Assembly (NCBI RefSeq): GCF_949628265.1
Contig: NC_088786.1
Location: 18,228,001-18,292,000, forward strand
Reading direction: 5' to 3'
DNA length: 64,000 nt
Source of the DNA: Cloeon dipterum
Taxonomy: Eukaryota; Arthropoda; Insecta; Ephemeroptera; Baetidae
How positions within the stretch are numbered: position 1 is the first letter of the stretch; every line of letters starts with the position of its first letter. The position numbers and the translations under genes were made by a program. The notes below the pieces were generated by a model that ran no database searches, was not told where the DNA came from, and saw nothing but the letters and a program-made list of their open reading frames with translations. This document shows, in pieces, positions 35,956 to 48,600 of the stretch.

Positions 35956-37600
35956 TGCATTTTCTAGAAATAACCCTCTTCCCCATTTCCTTGAAAAGCC
36001 GTTTTATTAATTGACTTGTATTTACCAGCAAGGAATGTGGCCCGTAAAAATTTGAAATTTAAATCCATCCATTCTTCAAAGTATTGTGGCAGTTTGAAAA
36101 TCCTTAAAATTTCCACTTTAAATTTCCAGAAGCGTGCATCTAGCGAACCAACATTCCATTAGTGCCATAGCATTTATCAAACTATCTAATGGGAACGACA
36201 AATACACGGTAAATAAAAATGTCATTATTTGTTGTTTGATATAAAAATGTTTCAAAATCAATTTCACTTTTCGATTCAAAGTAATTTTTATTGCGGATCA
36301 GCATTTTTAGTATGGCTTATATTTTGCATAATAAATTCTCAGGCTCCTCTTTTTCTCATGTGGGTCTATAAACAACTTAAAACTTCTCTTTGGTGAAATC
36401 GACATTATTCTTGGCCAAGATCGGAACGACTAGATTAAGATTTTGTCTTTCAGGGAAGACACAACCGGGAGAAATTCCGAGAGCCAAACACAAATGCCAG
36501 AGATCAATTTCTAAGAAATCGGGTTTCGATAAAAGGTCGGTCTAATAGGAAGCGCCGCTAGCAATATTAATTAATAAAACTAGCCATTCACAAGTTAGAA
36601 AAGGCATCTCATTACGGGGCCTATTGAGAAGCATATCGCACAGTAGACAGCACAATTCACGCTAAACGAGCTGCGAAATCGCCGCGAACGCAATTACGCT
36701 GGCGATACATTCTTTTTTCTGCGAAGAGCCCAAGATTATTTGTTAATTAGAAAAAGAAGACTTTTGACCCTTCGATAGGACCGCGAGGACTTTCACTCTT
36801 CTGCCCCCAAGGCCGAGATGAGAGTCATCAAAAGCTTAATTACATCTGCAGATCCACGCCTAATCATAGCGACACACGAGAGGAGAATAAGCACATTAAT
36901 CATCCAAGTGGCAAGTGTTGTTTCTACGCTCGTACGAAAAAGGATCGAAATCGATCACATGCCAGCAGATCCTTCTCAATGGGTCGTCCTGATTACGAAC
37001 AAAGATAGAAAAGATGTTTTATTTATTTGGAGAGAGAAAATGGTCCCAATTATGACGACACGCCGCATAATTAAGAAAGTTACGCTTGATTAAACATGCT
37101 TGAGCCCGCTGCTTTAGAAATCCGCCTAATTAATTTCGCGTATTAATAATTCTGCCGCGTGAATGGAGCCAATTAATAAATTCCGTCGAACTTTCCAGTG
37201 ATGCAACCTGATCTTCCTTATGGGACAGCTCGATTTTCACACAAGGATGCTAAGTTGATGAAGTCATGTTGGGAAATTTTAAATTAAATTAACTAAGATT
37301 AGGAAACGGACTAAAACTCACTTGGTATATATATCCCTCAAAACTAGAATTACTGTCATTATATGGTTATTAATTAATTCAATGATGGTGAATAGTTTCT
37401 AAACAAAACGTGCGAGAGATTAAATTGTTTCATGTGTATTTTTCGAAATTCAAGGAATCTGACCATATTTGAACTTGAATGATTTGCAAAAAATAGTGAA
37501 AGTTTAATCTATATTTTTAAAAAAGGTACTCTGTTTAAATTCATGAAATCGATGAAATCCAGACTCTATATCTTCTTGGTATATGAACTTTGGACTAAAA

Positions 37601-37622
37601 TCTCTCTCTCTCTCTCTCTCTC
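37601..37622 (+). repeat. (TC)n microsatellite
   Basis: Eleven perfect TC units, followed by TCGCTCGC-type variants. On the minus strand this is a GA repeat, a GAGA-factor-type sequence. Confidence 0.9.
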
Positions 37623-37723
37623 GCTCGCATAGAAAATAATGAAAAATTAATTCATAGCCAGCTGATTTAAATTCCTAAATAGATCCTAGATATTTTGTCA
37701 CTCCTGCGATGGATGACCAGCAA

Positions 37724-37870
37724 TCAACTGTGACGAATGACTTTTTGTTTTACAAACTGTGATTTAACTAATGCATTTTACCATTTAACAAACTGTGATA
37801 AAAATACAGAAATCCTATTTGAAATTTTATACTTTTGTTTGAAATATTAACTATGAAATGTCTGTAGTAC
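37724..37870 (+). repeat. dispersed repeat family D, copy 2
   Basis: CAACTGTGACGAATGACT, then AACTGTGATTTAACTAATG, then CATTTTA, then a further AACTGTG. Aligned in order with 39557 and 15420. Confidence 0.55.
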
Positions 37871-39221
37871 ACTTTCGTGCTTAACAATTTCTTTAATCAT
37901 TCAATGATTTTTTTTTAAATTTTCCTTTTATTCCTATCATTTCAATTTACTAAACACTACATATTTATTTGAATAAGTTGACTCTGTAAATTTCTACTCT
38001 GTTGTACGTTTGTTGTTTTGGCTCTGAAATTGGCCGCACCATTACTTCCCACACGGGGCAAGAGAAATTTCACGGCAATTCAATTGTAAAACAAGTAAAA
38101 ACTCCACTTCTGCCCTAACAATTAAACCGGTTCCCATGCACATTCCGCTCGGCAGCATCCAGGTCACTGTTAATTGATAAAAGTTGTGTATTCAAATGAA
38201 GCTAGAGCTCCAGCATCTACGAAATTGAGAGACGCCTCAAGGGCGCTGCGCGTGCGAAAAATGAAATTGGAACACGCTCTCCTCACTAAAAACGCGTGCT
38301 TCTCGTGAAAATTTTTCTCTCTTTCTCTCCGCCCCAATCCAGAGAGCTGAACAAGTGCATTTAATTCTCTGTGCAATCGGCAATTAAAATTGTAGCTAGC
38401 ACAGTACAATGCACGCTGCTCGCGCGTTATGTAATTCAAATTAATATCCAGCCGTTCTTTGTTCTCCTGGCGCAATCAAGTGAGAAATTCCACCGATTAC
38501 TCACGTCTCGCGTTGGCTGACTGGGAAACTTAATAAGTCAAATCATGCTGGGCGGCGTTTTAACTCATTTTGTTGCTACCGATCGTAATTGGCTATGTTG
38601 CTGCACCGCAGATTTATGATTTCGAGAGCAACGCATTAGGTGCGAAATGAATGATGTGATAATTACACGAGTGAGGCGTTGCTACATGATTAATTAGTGC
38701 ACTCTGCAATGCAATATAAACATAACAGGTGTATTACGAGCTTCAATAATGTGGTGTCTTCTTTCATAGACATAGAAATGATGGGAAACAACGTGTTTGT
38801 CGCTACCATTCGATATAGTAGTAATTAAAAGATGTCAATTTGCCAAAGGAATTGTTCCGTTATTCATGATTCCCAGGACCCACGCCACCGTAATTTTAAA
38901 GTCGATGACTTTTAAAAAATTTCAAACTGGCTAAAATTCCCAAAATGTAGTCCGATAAAAAAAACTTTGTATTTTTGCAGTCAGCTCAGCGAGACGAATT
39001 TGATTTGCGATTTTCAAAATTTTGCACAAGTTCGTGATTCTACCAAAATGTTCCGACAGTAAAGCTCTGGGAAAATCGCATCTAGAAATGTAGCATCTTG
39101 TATAATGAAGCTTTTTTCTCTGATGGTTTTCTTACAATCAAGATGGTGATTATGAGTCAATTCTTAAGATGACTTTTTAGGGAATTGGTGAGAGAGGAAT
39201 TTTTTTCAGAATATATTACAA

Positions 39222-39330
39222 ATTGCAAATTTTATTAACTTTCCGAATTTGTCAAGATTTTTGTCTAGAACTCATAGCTGCTGAATTTTAAAGTCAAACT
39301 TTTACCCCTTACGAAATTCGATTTTTCAAA
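39222..39330 (+). repeat. dispersed repeat family B, copy
   Basis: ACTTTCCGAATTTGTCAAG, then ACTCATAGCTGCTGAATTTT, then AAAGTCAAACTTTTACCCC. The repeat may extend upstream to 38983 (GCTCAGCGAGACGAAT), since a similar GCTCAGCGAG lies upstream of the 58523 copy. Confidence 0.6.
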
Positions 39331-39556
39331 AATAAATTCTTTTCACAATCAGGAAAATTTTGTCAGTCTCGATTACAAATTTCTAGATTTTTAACTTGGC
39401 CCAACAGCTTTTTTTTAGAAAGTCTCCACAATTCGAGATTTGAAAACCGCGAATTACGGAATATTTTCATTTGGCAAATTTTTATCTCTATATGTAGAGT
39501 GTTAATAAGAAAAATAGATTTTAAGATTAATATTTGTAACATCAAAAAATTACTAA

Positions 39557-39675
39557 CACAACTGTTACGAATGATTGTATTTTTATCAACTGTGGTTTGA
39601 CCATTGCATTTTGAAATTTCTTGAACTGTGGGAAAATTATTAAACTTTATTTGAAGCCACCAATATGAAATTGTG
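39557..39675 (+). repeat. dispersed repeat family D, copy 3
   Basis: CAACTGTTACGAATGATTG, then ATCAACTGTGGTTTGACC, then ATTGCATTTTGA, then GAACTGTG. It lies 230 bp after a family B copy. Confidence 0.55.
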
Positions 39676-42600
39676 AACGCCTGATTTTATAGGTTTCGTG
39701 ATATGTAAATTATTACCAATTTATTTTTAAAATTGCTAAAATTCTTACAAATTATAAGCTTTTCCGGGGATAAATTGTGTGAAAAATTATTTTGTTTTTT
39801 GAAACAGTGGAAAATATTGTCCTATTAATTCGCTAATTTTTATTGAGCAATCGAAACTCCATTGGAGAACAATATCCTTGTGTTGATAGATTGCTTCCTG
39901 CACACGGCTTTATTGCATATCAATTGCAGCGAGAGAGGGACCGACACTGAAAGGAAATAAAACGTGTCGATCGCGTAAACACGATTTTCCGAAGGAGAGC
40001 AAAGTGCGTTTGCGTGTTGCAAGACAAACACTTGGCTCTGATTTTTGTGCTTTTCCGCGACGTCTCCGGCGGCGATAATGAAGCGATAATATAATAATTC
40101 AGCGCGTCGGATCTCACGCGGCGAGTGTCGCGCGGCGTAATTTTAATTCGCTCTCTCGTGCATGCAAGGCCGACGAATACGAACGCCACAAATTGTGGAG
40201 CAGCCAGAGATGAGATGAGTGTGTCGGTCGGACGCACGCTCGGCTGCTTTCTTCGGCCCCGAAAAATTTACTCTTGCTCGCGCGCTGGGAACCCCCGGCG
40301 GCCAACAGCCGAGAAGAGGAGAAAATCAGCCTCTGACCCCGCGGGTCACACCTTTTACATCTCGAGATTCATGTACTTCGTCCAGTCGATTTATCTTTCA
40401 TAATCATCCCAATAATAAAAATATTTTACCTTATAAAAATAAAACATGTTCCAAGAGCCTATTTGAACATTTCAGTTCATTTAGTATGATTCATGGATAA
40501 ACAAAAATAAATCTTGACGCAAAATTTCAACAGGCCTGAGTGTTGATTCAACTGCTTTAGCGATTTGCATAAATAGCTTTTTGTGATGCATGGCATGGGA
40601 ACGATCGAAAGTTAACACTATAATAGAAATGCTGAACGATTTGATTATACGTATACGGTGCGTTGGATCTCTTTATCACTTGAGTGCGTGCTGCAATTTC
40701 ATAGTCTCGTGAAAGCTCATCCTGGTGCGTAAATTTTTTTATTTGCTTTCCTCCCATAATCAGATGCTAATTTAATTTTATACTTTGGCCTCCGGAAGTC
40801 AAGATCGCACACTTCTTATATGAAAATAAATATGCGATTTAAATGTTAATTATTTAGATTAACGGTTACGGTTTTGAAGAAATGAGAAGCACCTATATGC
40901 TATTTAGCAAATGCCCACTAAACGGTTAGCTTGTATTTGGAAAGGTGTTTTTTTGCATTACCGAACCCATTCAATTAAAAATTGAGTCTATAAACATTAA
41001 ATATTTGCGAGTTAAAAGAAAGCGCCTCTAGAAGGCATTGCAGGCGTGTAGTGTGAATTAAGCACAGGTCTCTTTGTGAAAAAAGGCAGATTTCCAGATC
41101 TGGTCAACCATAGCACGTGTGAAAAAAATTCAGGATCTATCAGGGAAACTTTAAAAAGCTGCTTCTTAATGAATTTTACGTAATTTTCTGGGAAAGAGTG
41201 AAAATTTAGAGCAATTTGAGTAAATATTTTTTATTAATTAAGATATTAATCTGCTGGAGAATGTGCTGTCGAGGATGACAGGGAATTATCCAATTTTTCA
41301 CGTTTTTGCGGAAAACATTTCACCATGCAACACCAGCACTCTTCATTTTTTGACAAAGGAGTACAATGCAAACACAATGCCAAGTATATTTTTTTGAGGA
41401 AAGTTTCGAAAGTGCAGCGAGAGATGCACCTGCTCGAAATAAAGGGTTTTGATAATAAGTATGCAACCTCAGCTCTTACATTCATTTCAAGCAGTGGCGT
41501 ACTTTCGATTCAATTGTTCCGAACGTAATTAATAACTGCTTAAACATACAAGAGCACCCACCAGCTGGATTAATTTTAATTAGAAAGCAAAACACTCAAG
41601 AGCTTCTGCAGCATTTTAAAAATAGCAAAGATAATCTTGACAACCCAATTAACAATGTAAACACTGTCTGGAGACGCTTCTTATTTCACTACTCATCTTG
41701 ATTACAATAGAGAGTGAAATTTTGGCACATCTACTTTAAGAGGGCGCATGAAATTACTCTTGCAACGAGACATAATGAAATAAATTAAAAGTTATATAGT
41801 TAGAGTGGGAAAAGACTGGTATGTTTTGGTTCTGTTAGTAATAAAAAAAATTATTTTGTCATTACTTCTCTGTGTATAATTTTTCAAAAATTTTCTCAAT
41901 GGCCTCACAATTCTGGAAAAAGTTCTCATTCTCCATCTAGATATTTCATTTTTTCCCCATGATATAACATCTTAAATGACAAAAAAACTAGTTTCTAACA
42001 TGCTATAAATACTTTTGTTCTAATAAAAAATGACCTACTCTCAAACAGGGAAAAGACCGGATTTAATTACTGCAATGTGCCTAATATCCTCGAATGGACC
42101 ATGTGAAGAAAGGGGAAAAGAAACTTAAAACTTTTTAAACAAGACAAAGTCGAACATGAAACGAATATTTTTTTGTTACAGAGTCCCAGTAAAAAATATG
42201 CAATGGAAAGTGTTATATAGGGTAAACGTGGCTCATGCACGAGCTCTACATTGGCTCAATTTATTTGCAGAGAAGTGGCTGCTGGTGAGACAAACGAGAC
42301 CGAAATTTAGAAGTGAAATCCGGTCTGGCTCTTTCTTATATGTCTGCCCTATGATTATGGAGACGAGGTGCGCGCGCGGCAGCCGAGTGCCCTCGGGGTC
42401 ACGCGAGATTTGATCCGCTTCCTTCCCATCTCCCAAGATTTATTGTCGCACGACCAAAACCGAGAGCATTCGCCATAAATCCGAAAAATCGCAATTAGCA
42501 TGAGTTTTTGTTGCACTGCTTTCGTTTTCACTATCTCCTGCTCTCTTACGTGCATTAAGGGCCAATAATCGTGTCCGGCTCCATTAGCTTTTAGCCTGCA

Positions 42601-45600
42601 GCGCGGATTTGTAGAGACGCTCTCGTTCGAGAGTACGAGCGTGGAATTCAGCAATAAAAGTGGACCTCGTATGTGACCTTAATTGTTTTGGTGCAATAGT
42701 ACTCTCTGCATGAGCGGTGCAGCATTGAGAGTTGGATGATGTGAAATAATCATATCATGCAATACATTTGTACGCTCCCCTATTGGTTCGTTTTGTGCAA
42801 AAGACGTTACTCAATGTTGTGATTTTATTGAGCTCATCATCGTAAACAATGCAACACGACTAATTCCAACTTTTCTTGCGTTTCTTTGTCAATTGCGATA
42901 AATATTGATGATCTCAATGTCACTAGCCATGATCCATCTCGCTTCATTAAAAGCAAACAATAGCAATTTCAAACAATATATAGAAGAAGATATTTTTTAA
43001 TAATAAATATTTTATTTCAGCTTCGTCATAAAATAACAAATAAATTTTATGAAATAGTTAGACTGTAAAAATTAAGACTCCGGTCTAACCACCTGATCTT
43101 TACTATATTTTTACCAATTTCTTATGCAAGAATTGCAACAAATGATTTCTTACCCCTTGCGCCAGTCAATATATTAATGCATGTTGCTTTAACTTGTCGG
43201 ATATTTTAATATCATATTACTTAGTAAAATAAAATTATGCAGATTATATAAAAGACAAGTGTACTATGGGAAAACAACACGATTACGAATACTACTGCAC
43301 AGTTTGGAAGCTTCTCTCGAAGTCTTTTTTCTCGCAAGCAAAATTTGAATGTGGTATTTTTCCTAGTGCTCACCGTAGATTTTACATTTATACGAATCAT
43401 CATTAATAAAATTAAAATAACTTTATGGTAATAGATTTTGTTAAATAATAGTTCTTAAAATATGTTAACGAAAAGAATACCATAGACTCAACAATTTTTG
43501 AGTCAGATTTCAACTGCATTTTTTTCTTCCGTGAGCAAATGTTTTTCAGTTCTCCTCGTTGACATGATCGAACAAAGTTTTCCTTGCATCACAATCGTAA
43601 TGATTGTATTTACAACTTTATAAATAATACTAATTTTCGCTAATTTTAAATACAAAAATCAGTAAATAAATCAATTTTGCTGGATTAAAACACATTAAAA
43701 TTTGATTTGCAACGATTTGGCAACTTAAATTTCTTCCTAGTGAAGTTGAGCTTACTTTTGGCACATTTAAAAAAGGAAACCACTAAAAAGTGCTATTAAA
43801 CAATTAAAGCAAAATAAAAACCGTTTTGGTACACGTTTCTCCCAAATGTGTAGGATGATGGCGCTCATTTTCCTCAGCACGCTCGTTGCTGGGAGGCACA
43901 CAAAAAGAACATTTTGAAAACGAAAGCCGTCGCGAATTGCGTTTAATAATCCTTGTTTACTTTGTCACCTTTCTCCCATGATGTTATTATTCTGACTCGC
44001 TAAATATGTGTCACTAGCGTCTTTCTCAGTCAGAGTGCAATTAGCGAGAAAGAGACAACATCTCCTACTCGGAACGGAATTATATGTAGAGGATTGTACT
44101 CGATTACTCACGCACCACACGAGTGTCTCTCATATTACGTTCGCTTTTACTTATTTGCGTTGACAAGAAGGGTGACAGCTCCACTGGTCAGGGAAAGGAT
44201 GCGAATTACCCGGATCACGAATTTAAATTTATTTTTAGTCCCCTGAATTGAACGATTGACGTCATTTTGTGGAAACAAAGGGATTAAATTGGAACAATTT
44301 TTTCAAACAAACATTTTCTGTCAATCAAGCCAAATGTTTATTAAAAATTGCGTAAGTATATATCGTTCAGTTCAAGGGGCTTTTCAGTGTCCATTGTGTA
44401 TTTATTTCAGATTTTAAAAATATACTTTTTTTAAATGAGCTAATAAATAATTTATCTACCCAATATTATTTTAGTTTTTATACGTCTACATGCAATGAAG
44501 GCCCAGAGATTTCAAGTAGTTCAAATGCAAAAATGATAGTTATTCAAACAGTACAATCAGCGATGTGGATTGATAAAATCAAACTAATTTATATTGACGT
44601 GTAGTCCGCGTTATCGATATTTAAATAAATAAAAAAAGAATTAAAAAAACTTATTCTATTTATTGGTTAAGAATGCTATTGTTTTAAATTACTAAAATTA
44701 AATATGTTTATAATATATTTTTAATACAAAACAACTTGTTGCAACTAAAATTTTTTATAAAATTAATTGAAAGTTTAAATAACGATATTAATTAAAATAT
44801 TAAATTAAATTAACTTTTTAAGTATGCTTTGAATCTGTGGCCGTCATTTAGTTTCTCGAGCACGTCAAAAATATTTCACACGACATTTCGACCCGGTGAC
44901 ACCAAGTATTGATGCCTGCGCGACAATGGACAGAAAGAAAATTAACTCACACGCCAGCCCAGGTCAGAGGTCATCCACGCTCGAATCGGAGAAAAAAGAC
45001 AGGGTATCCAGCGGCGCGGTTAAGAGCGTCTTAACCGAAGGGAAACTTGTATACTCCGTGCGTCGAAATCACCGCGCAAACAGCAACTGAGCCCGCACCA
45101 GGCCAGCTCTCGTCCTCTCCGCGCGCCTCCCTCCTCAAGCCGCGGCGAGAAGTGCATAACTCTTACTTCCGAACCTAAGGAGGTCACTCTGTGATTAAAT
45201 GCTGCCGGCCGCGGCGGCACTCGCGGATGGGCGGACCCGCCGACGTTTATTTAATTCAATTTGAGGAAGATGCGCGCGCGATGCGATTTCACTCGCCCCG
45301 CGCGCGCTATTCCAAACTAAAGATTGCTCGCAAGGGCCGGCGAACGCGGAGGAAGTACTTTTGCATGCTAATTAGAAGCCACGAACTGGATTAGGAGAGA
45401 AACCCAAGAATGATTGGCGATCGCCTTTTTTTAGGGTTTGTTGACACACATATCAGAATGCGAATCAATTAACTCGTGGTAAAGGTCACAAGAAAACGAA
45501 GGAATTGCAAAAGAAAGGATTCGAAATATCGCTGATAATTTATTTATTTCCTCTCCATGTTCTCGTGACCGATCTTTAAAAGATATTATGCAACAATAGA

Positions 45601-48600
45601 ATTTCTAAATTATATTAAGTGTGACTTAAAAGATTTTTTTACACTAATATATAAGGAAACTTTTATGATCACTAACTATCACAAGGTACATACGTTTTAA
45701 ATTTTACGTTATGAATCAAACCGTCGATAAATCTGTCTTTTTAAGTTATACCTAAACCGAAATTCACCTAATTTGAGAAAAAACTGTATATTTAATTGTT
45801 TCTGTTCCCGTCAGTTTTTAAAATATTTTTAAATTGCAAAATAAATGTTAAAACATACACGTAGAAATTTATAGTATTCTTGTAAGTTAAATACTCTCCA
45901 GCATGACTTAAATAACTCGTATAGCACGAAAATTATGAAAACATTATAATGGAGCCTTAATAATATTCGTGTGTTTAAAAATGTTTAGCATTTTTGGTGT
46001 ATTATAAAAAAGCAAATAAAAAAATTTATGAGATATAAGCCAAAGCCAATGGCATAATTTATACGGATAAATATGAAAATAAAATATAAAGGTGAAATGT
46101 ATAATATTCTCAATCTTGAAAAACATCTAAATCCTTCTTGAGATTTAATATTCCTATTTGACACATTAAAAATGAAACAGAATTATCACACAAATCAGCA
46201 TTCAAATAGCATTAATTAAAATTAAGCTTCTTTTTTTCTATAACGAAGTGATTAGGATTTTTTATTGAAAAGCTGCTGTATTTTTTTACAACAGGGGCCG
46301 ATAAGGACGCGAGATTGCTTTAGAGCAGTCTCGCTTGTGCAAACGCAAACCCAAATTTCCTTCCAATTACTTATCATCGCTGTCATCAAGCGGTTCGCCA
46401 CGTGCTTTTTTTCTAAAATTGCTGCAAAAGCGCTCGCAGCTACGATCTGTTTGATATTGTAATTTTCCGCGTGGATGGACGGCATGCAAAATCATTATAG
46501 TTTTGCAAGAGTGGCACACACACAACATCCGAAACCCGATATACAGACAGGTGCGGTACAGAAAAGGCGGCAAATGTGTGCCATGTCCATCAGATTCGAT
46601 TCCTAAACAAAAGAGTCTCGGCTCTCTCTGCAGCTTTTTCTTTGGGTGAGCATCGCATGCACTCGGCTGATTATTATCTCTGCTGTCAAGTGTCACAGAT
46701 CAGACCAAAAAAGGACGCGAATTAATCATCATTCAAACACAAAGCAGGGCTATATTCATGAATCATGCCGGTGTGCTTTAATCATATCATCCCATTTGCT
46801 CTCGCGCGTGTGTTTGTAATTTCACTTTTATTGTTTCGAGACGCGGCTGGAAATTCGAATTGCAGGTGGCAGTTTCACAACGAAAAATTAAACATTGGAA
46901 TCGGCTCTTCCAGCGGCGTAGTAACAATAATACAGTGAGCTTGAGGTTAAGGGCCAAATTAACCTGGCGCGCGTACTCGAAGGTGAAACTCTCCATCGTC
47001 GCACCTCCAGCTTTATTTTAATCAATGAGATATGCGGTCGGCGCGTTTCTAATCGGAAATTGCGTCGCTTTTCTGTTCCTCCCCAATAGATCTCTAGAAA
47101 AATAGGCGCATTTAATTTTCCACTCGTTTGGGCGTTCATTTCGACCAAAGAGCCGTGCGTTGTTTGCCTTTCAGGTTAAAAGGGGAAAGCGGCGAGACTT
47201 GTTTTTTAAATAGACGAATCGAGGATTACACTAAAAAAAATTACTGATAGGAATCTCCTCGAGATGTGCAGCACTCGGCAGGAATTTAGGTTATGGGGCG
47301 AATTATCCAGCAATTTGCCGTGAAATGTGTTGCTTTGTATTGAGATTTCTATTCCACCTTTGGCAGAGACACATGTGCTAGCAAATTATTAAAGTGAAAG
47401 AAAACAATTCGATGTGAGTTATGACGCGACACATTATTGCAGTAGATGCAAATTGTTCTCTCACCTCTCTTGCAGGTGCGGAACGAATAATGAATAGATA
47501 GCGAACAACGATGTTTCCTATTGATGCCAATACAAATCGATGAGAAATCATTATAGCAGGGATTTCACATTGAAGCTTACGAGAAATAATAGAGGCAAGG
47601 CCTTTATCGGAATATATTTCCTTTATTGGCTTGAGGTTGTTACAAATTGAATTGAAAAGGCTTGTTATTTGAGGCCTTTTAAAAAAATATTAAACGAAAG
47701 GTTGGAAGTCGCAAGAGCTGCTTCCACCGTGATAATTATGTCACTAAAACAATTAAAAAAGTATTATAAATATAAACATAATCTTTGCTATAGGTTGGCT
47801 CAGAAACCAATTAAGCTCTGGCCAAGGGTTCGGCAATTTTACATAAAATATTAGGACTTAGCGATCCATAATTAACAGGGGCTGCGTTCTTTGGAAAATA
47901 GACATCTTTTATCAAACACTATTTAACTGTACAGAAAAATATCATTTTTCGAATTAATAGGTGCTATCCACTTGTTAGTACTTATAAAAAATAACAAATG
48001 GCTCGTTTTCGGGGTTTTGAAAAATTTAATTTGAACAATCATCAATAGGAATACACTGAAATGCGAACACTGGTCTATTGACACCTATGCCCCAGTTGAT
48101 AATTCCAAATTTGTAAAGAAATTTGACCTCCACCATAGGAAAAATATTCAGGACGAAAACATTATCCCACTCTTGCTTGTCCCATCAAATTTCAAGGAGC
48201 GTCTTTTTGTTGGAATGCCTTGAGTTTTGCAACCGAAAAGTGTCATTCAATTATGCTCGTGATCAAGCCGAACAACAGATTGATCACGCCTGCGTCCGAC
48301 AATGGCATCTTCTTATTGTTCAATCGGCTTATTTCGGAGGAGAAAGAGCCGGTTAAACGCTGTAAAGCGCGTCACATTTAACGCGCGTGATGTCATTTCA
48401 AGCACATTCACATCTTCCGATTATCACAGCCCACTTGCTGTTCAAATCGATTACCTCAGCCGCAGCAGTAGCGGCTGTTGAATTACGCAAGGCTCTTTTT
48501 GTTTCGCCTCTATGATAATTAAGTGGCCGGATGTTCGGGATTACACACGCATTTTTATTGTTTTCGCGGCAAAATGTTGGTGCAACGCCGAGACACGCAG

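Noticed and set aside
36818..37093. 91-codon plus-strand frame with an ATG start
   Set aside because: No similarity recognised, no splice or poly(A) context; length is within chance for this block.
48419..48445. TATCACAGCCCACTTGC resembles the miR-2/miR-13 seed family
   Set aside because: The 60 nt on either side have no complementary arm, so no hairpin forms; a ten-base seed match is easily found by chance.
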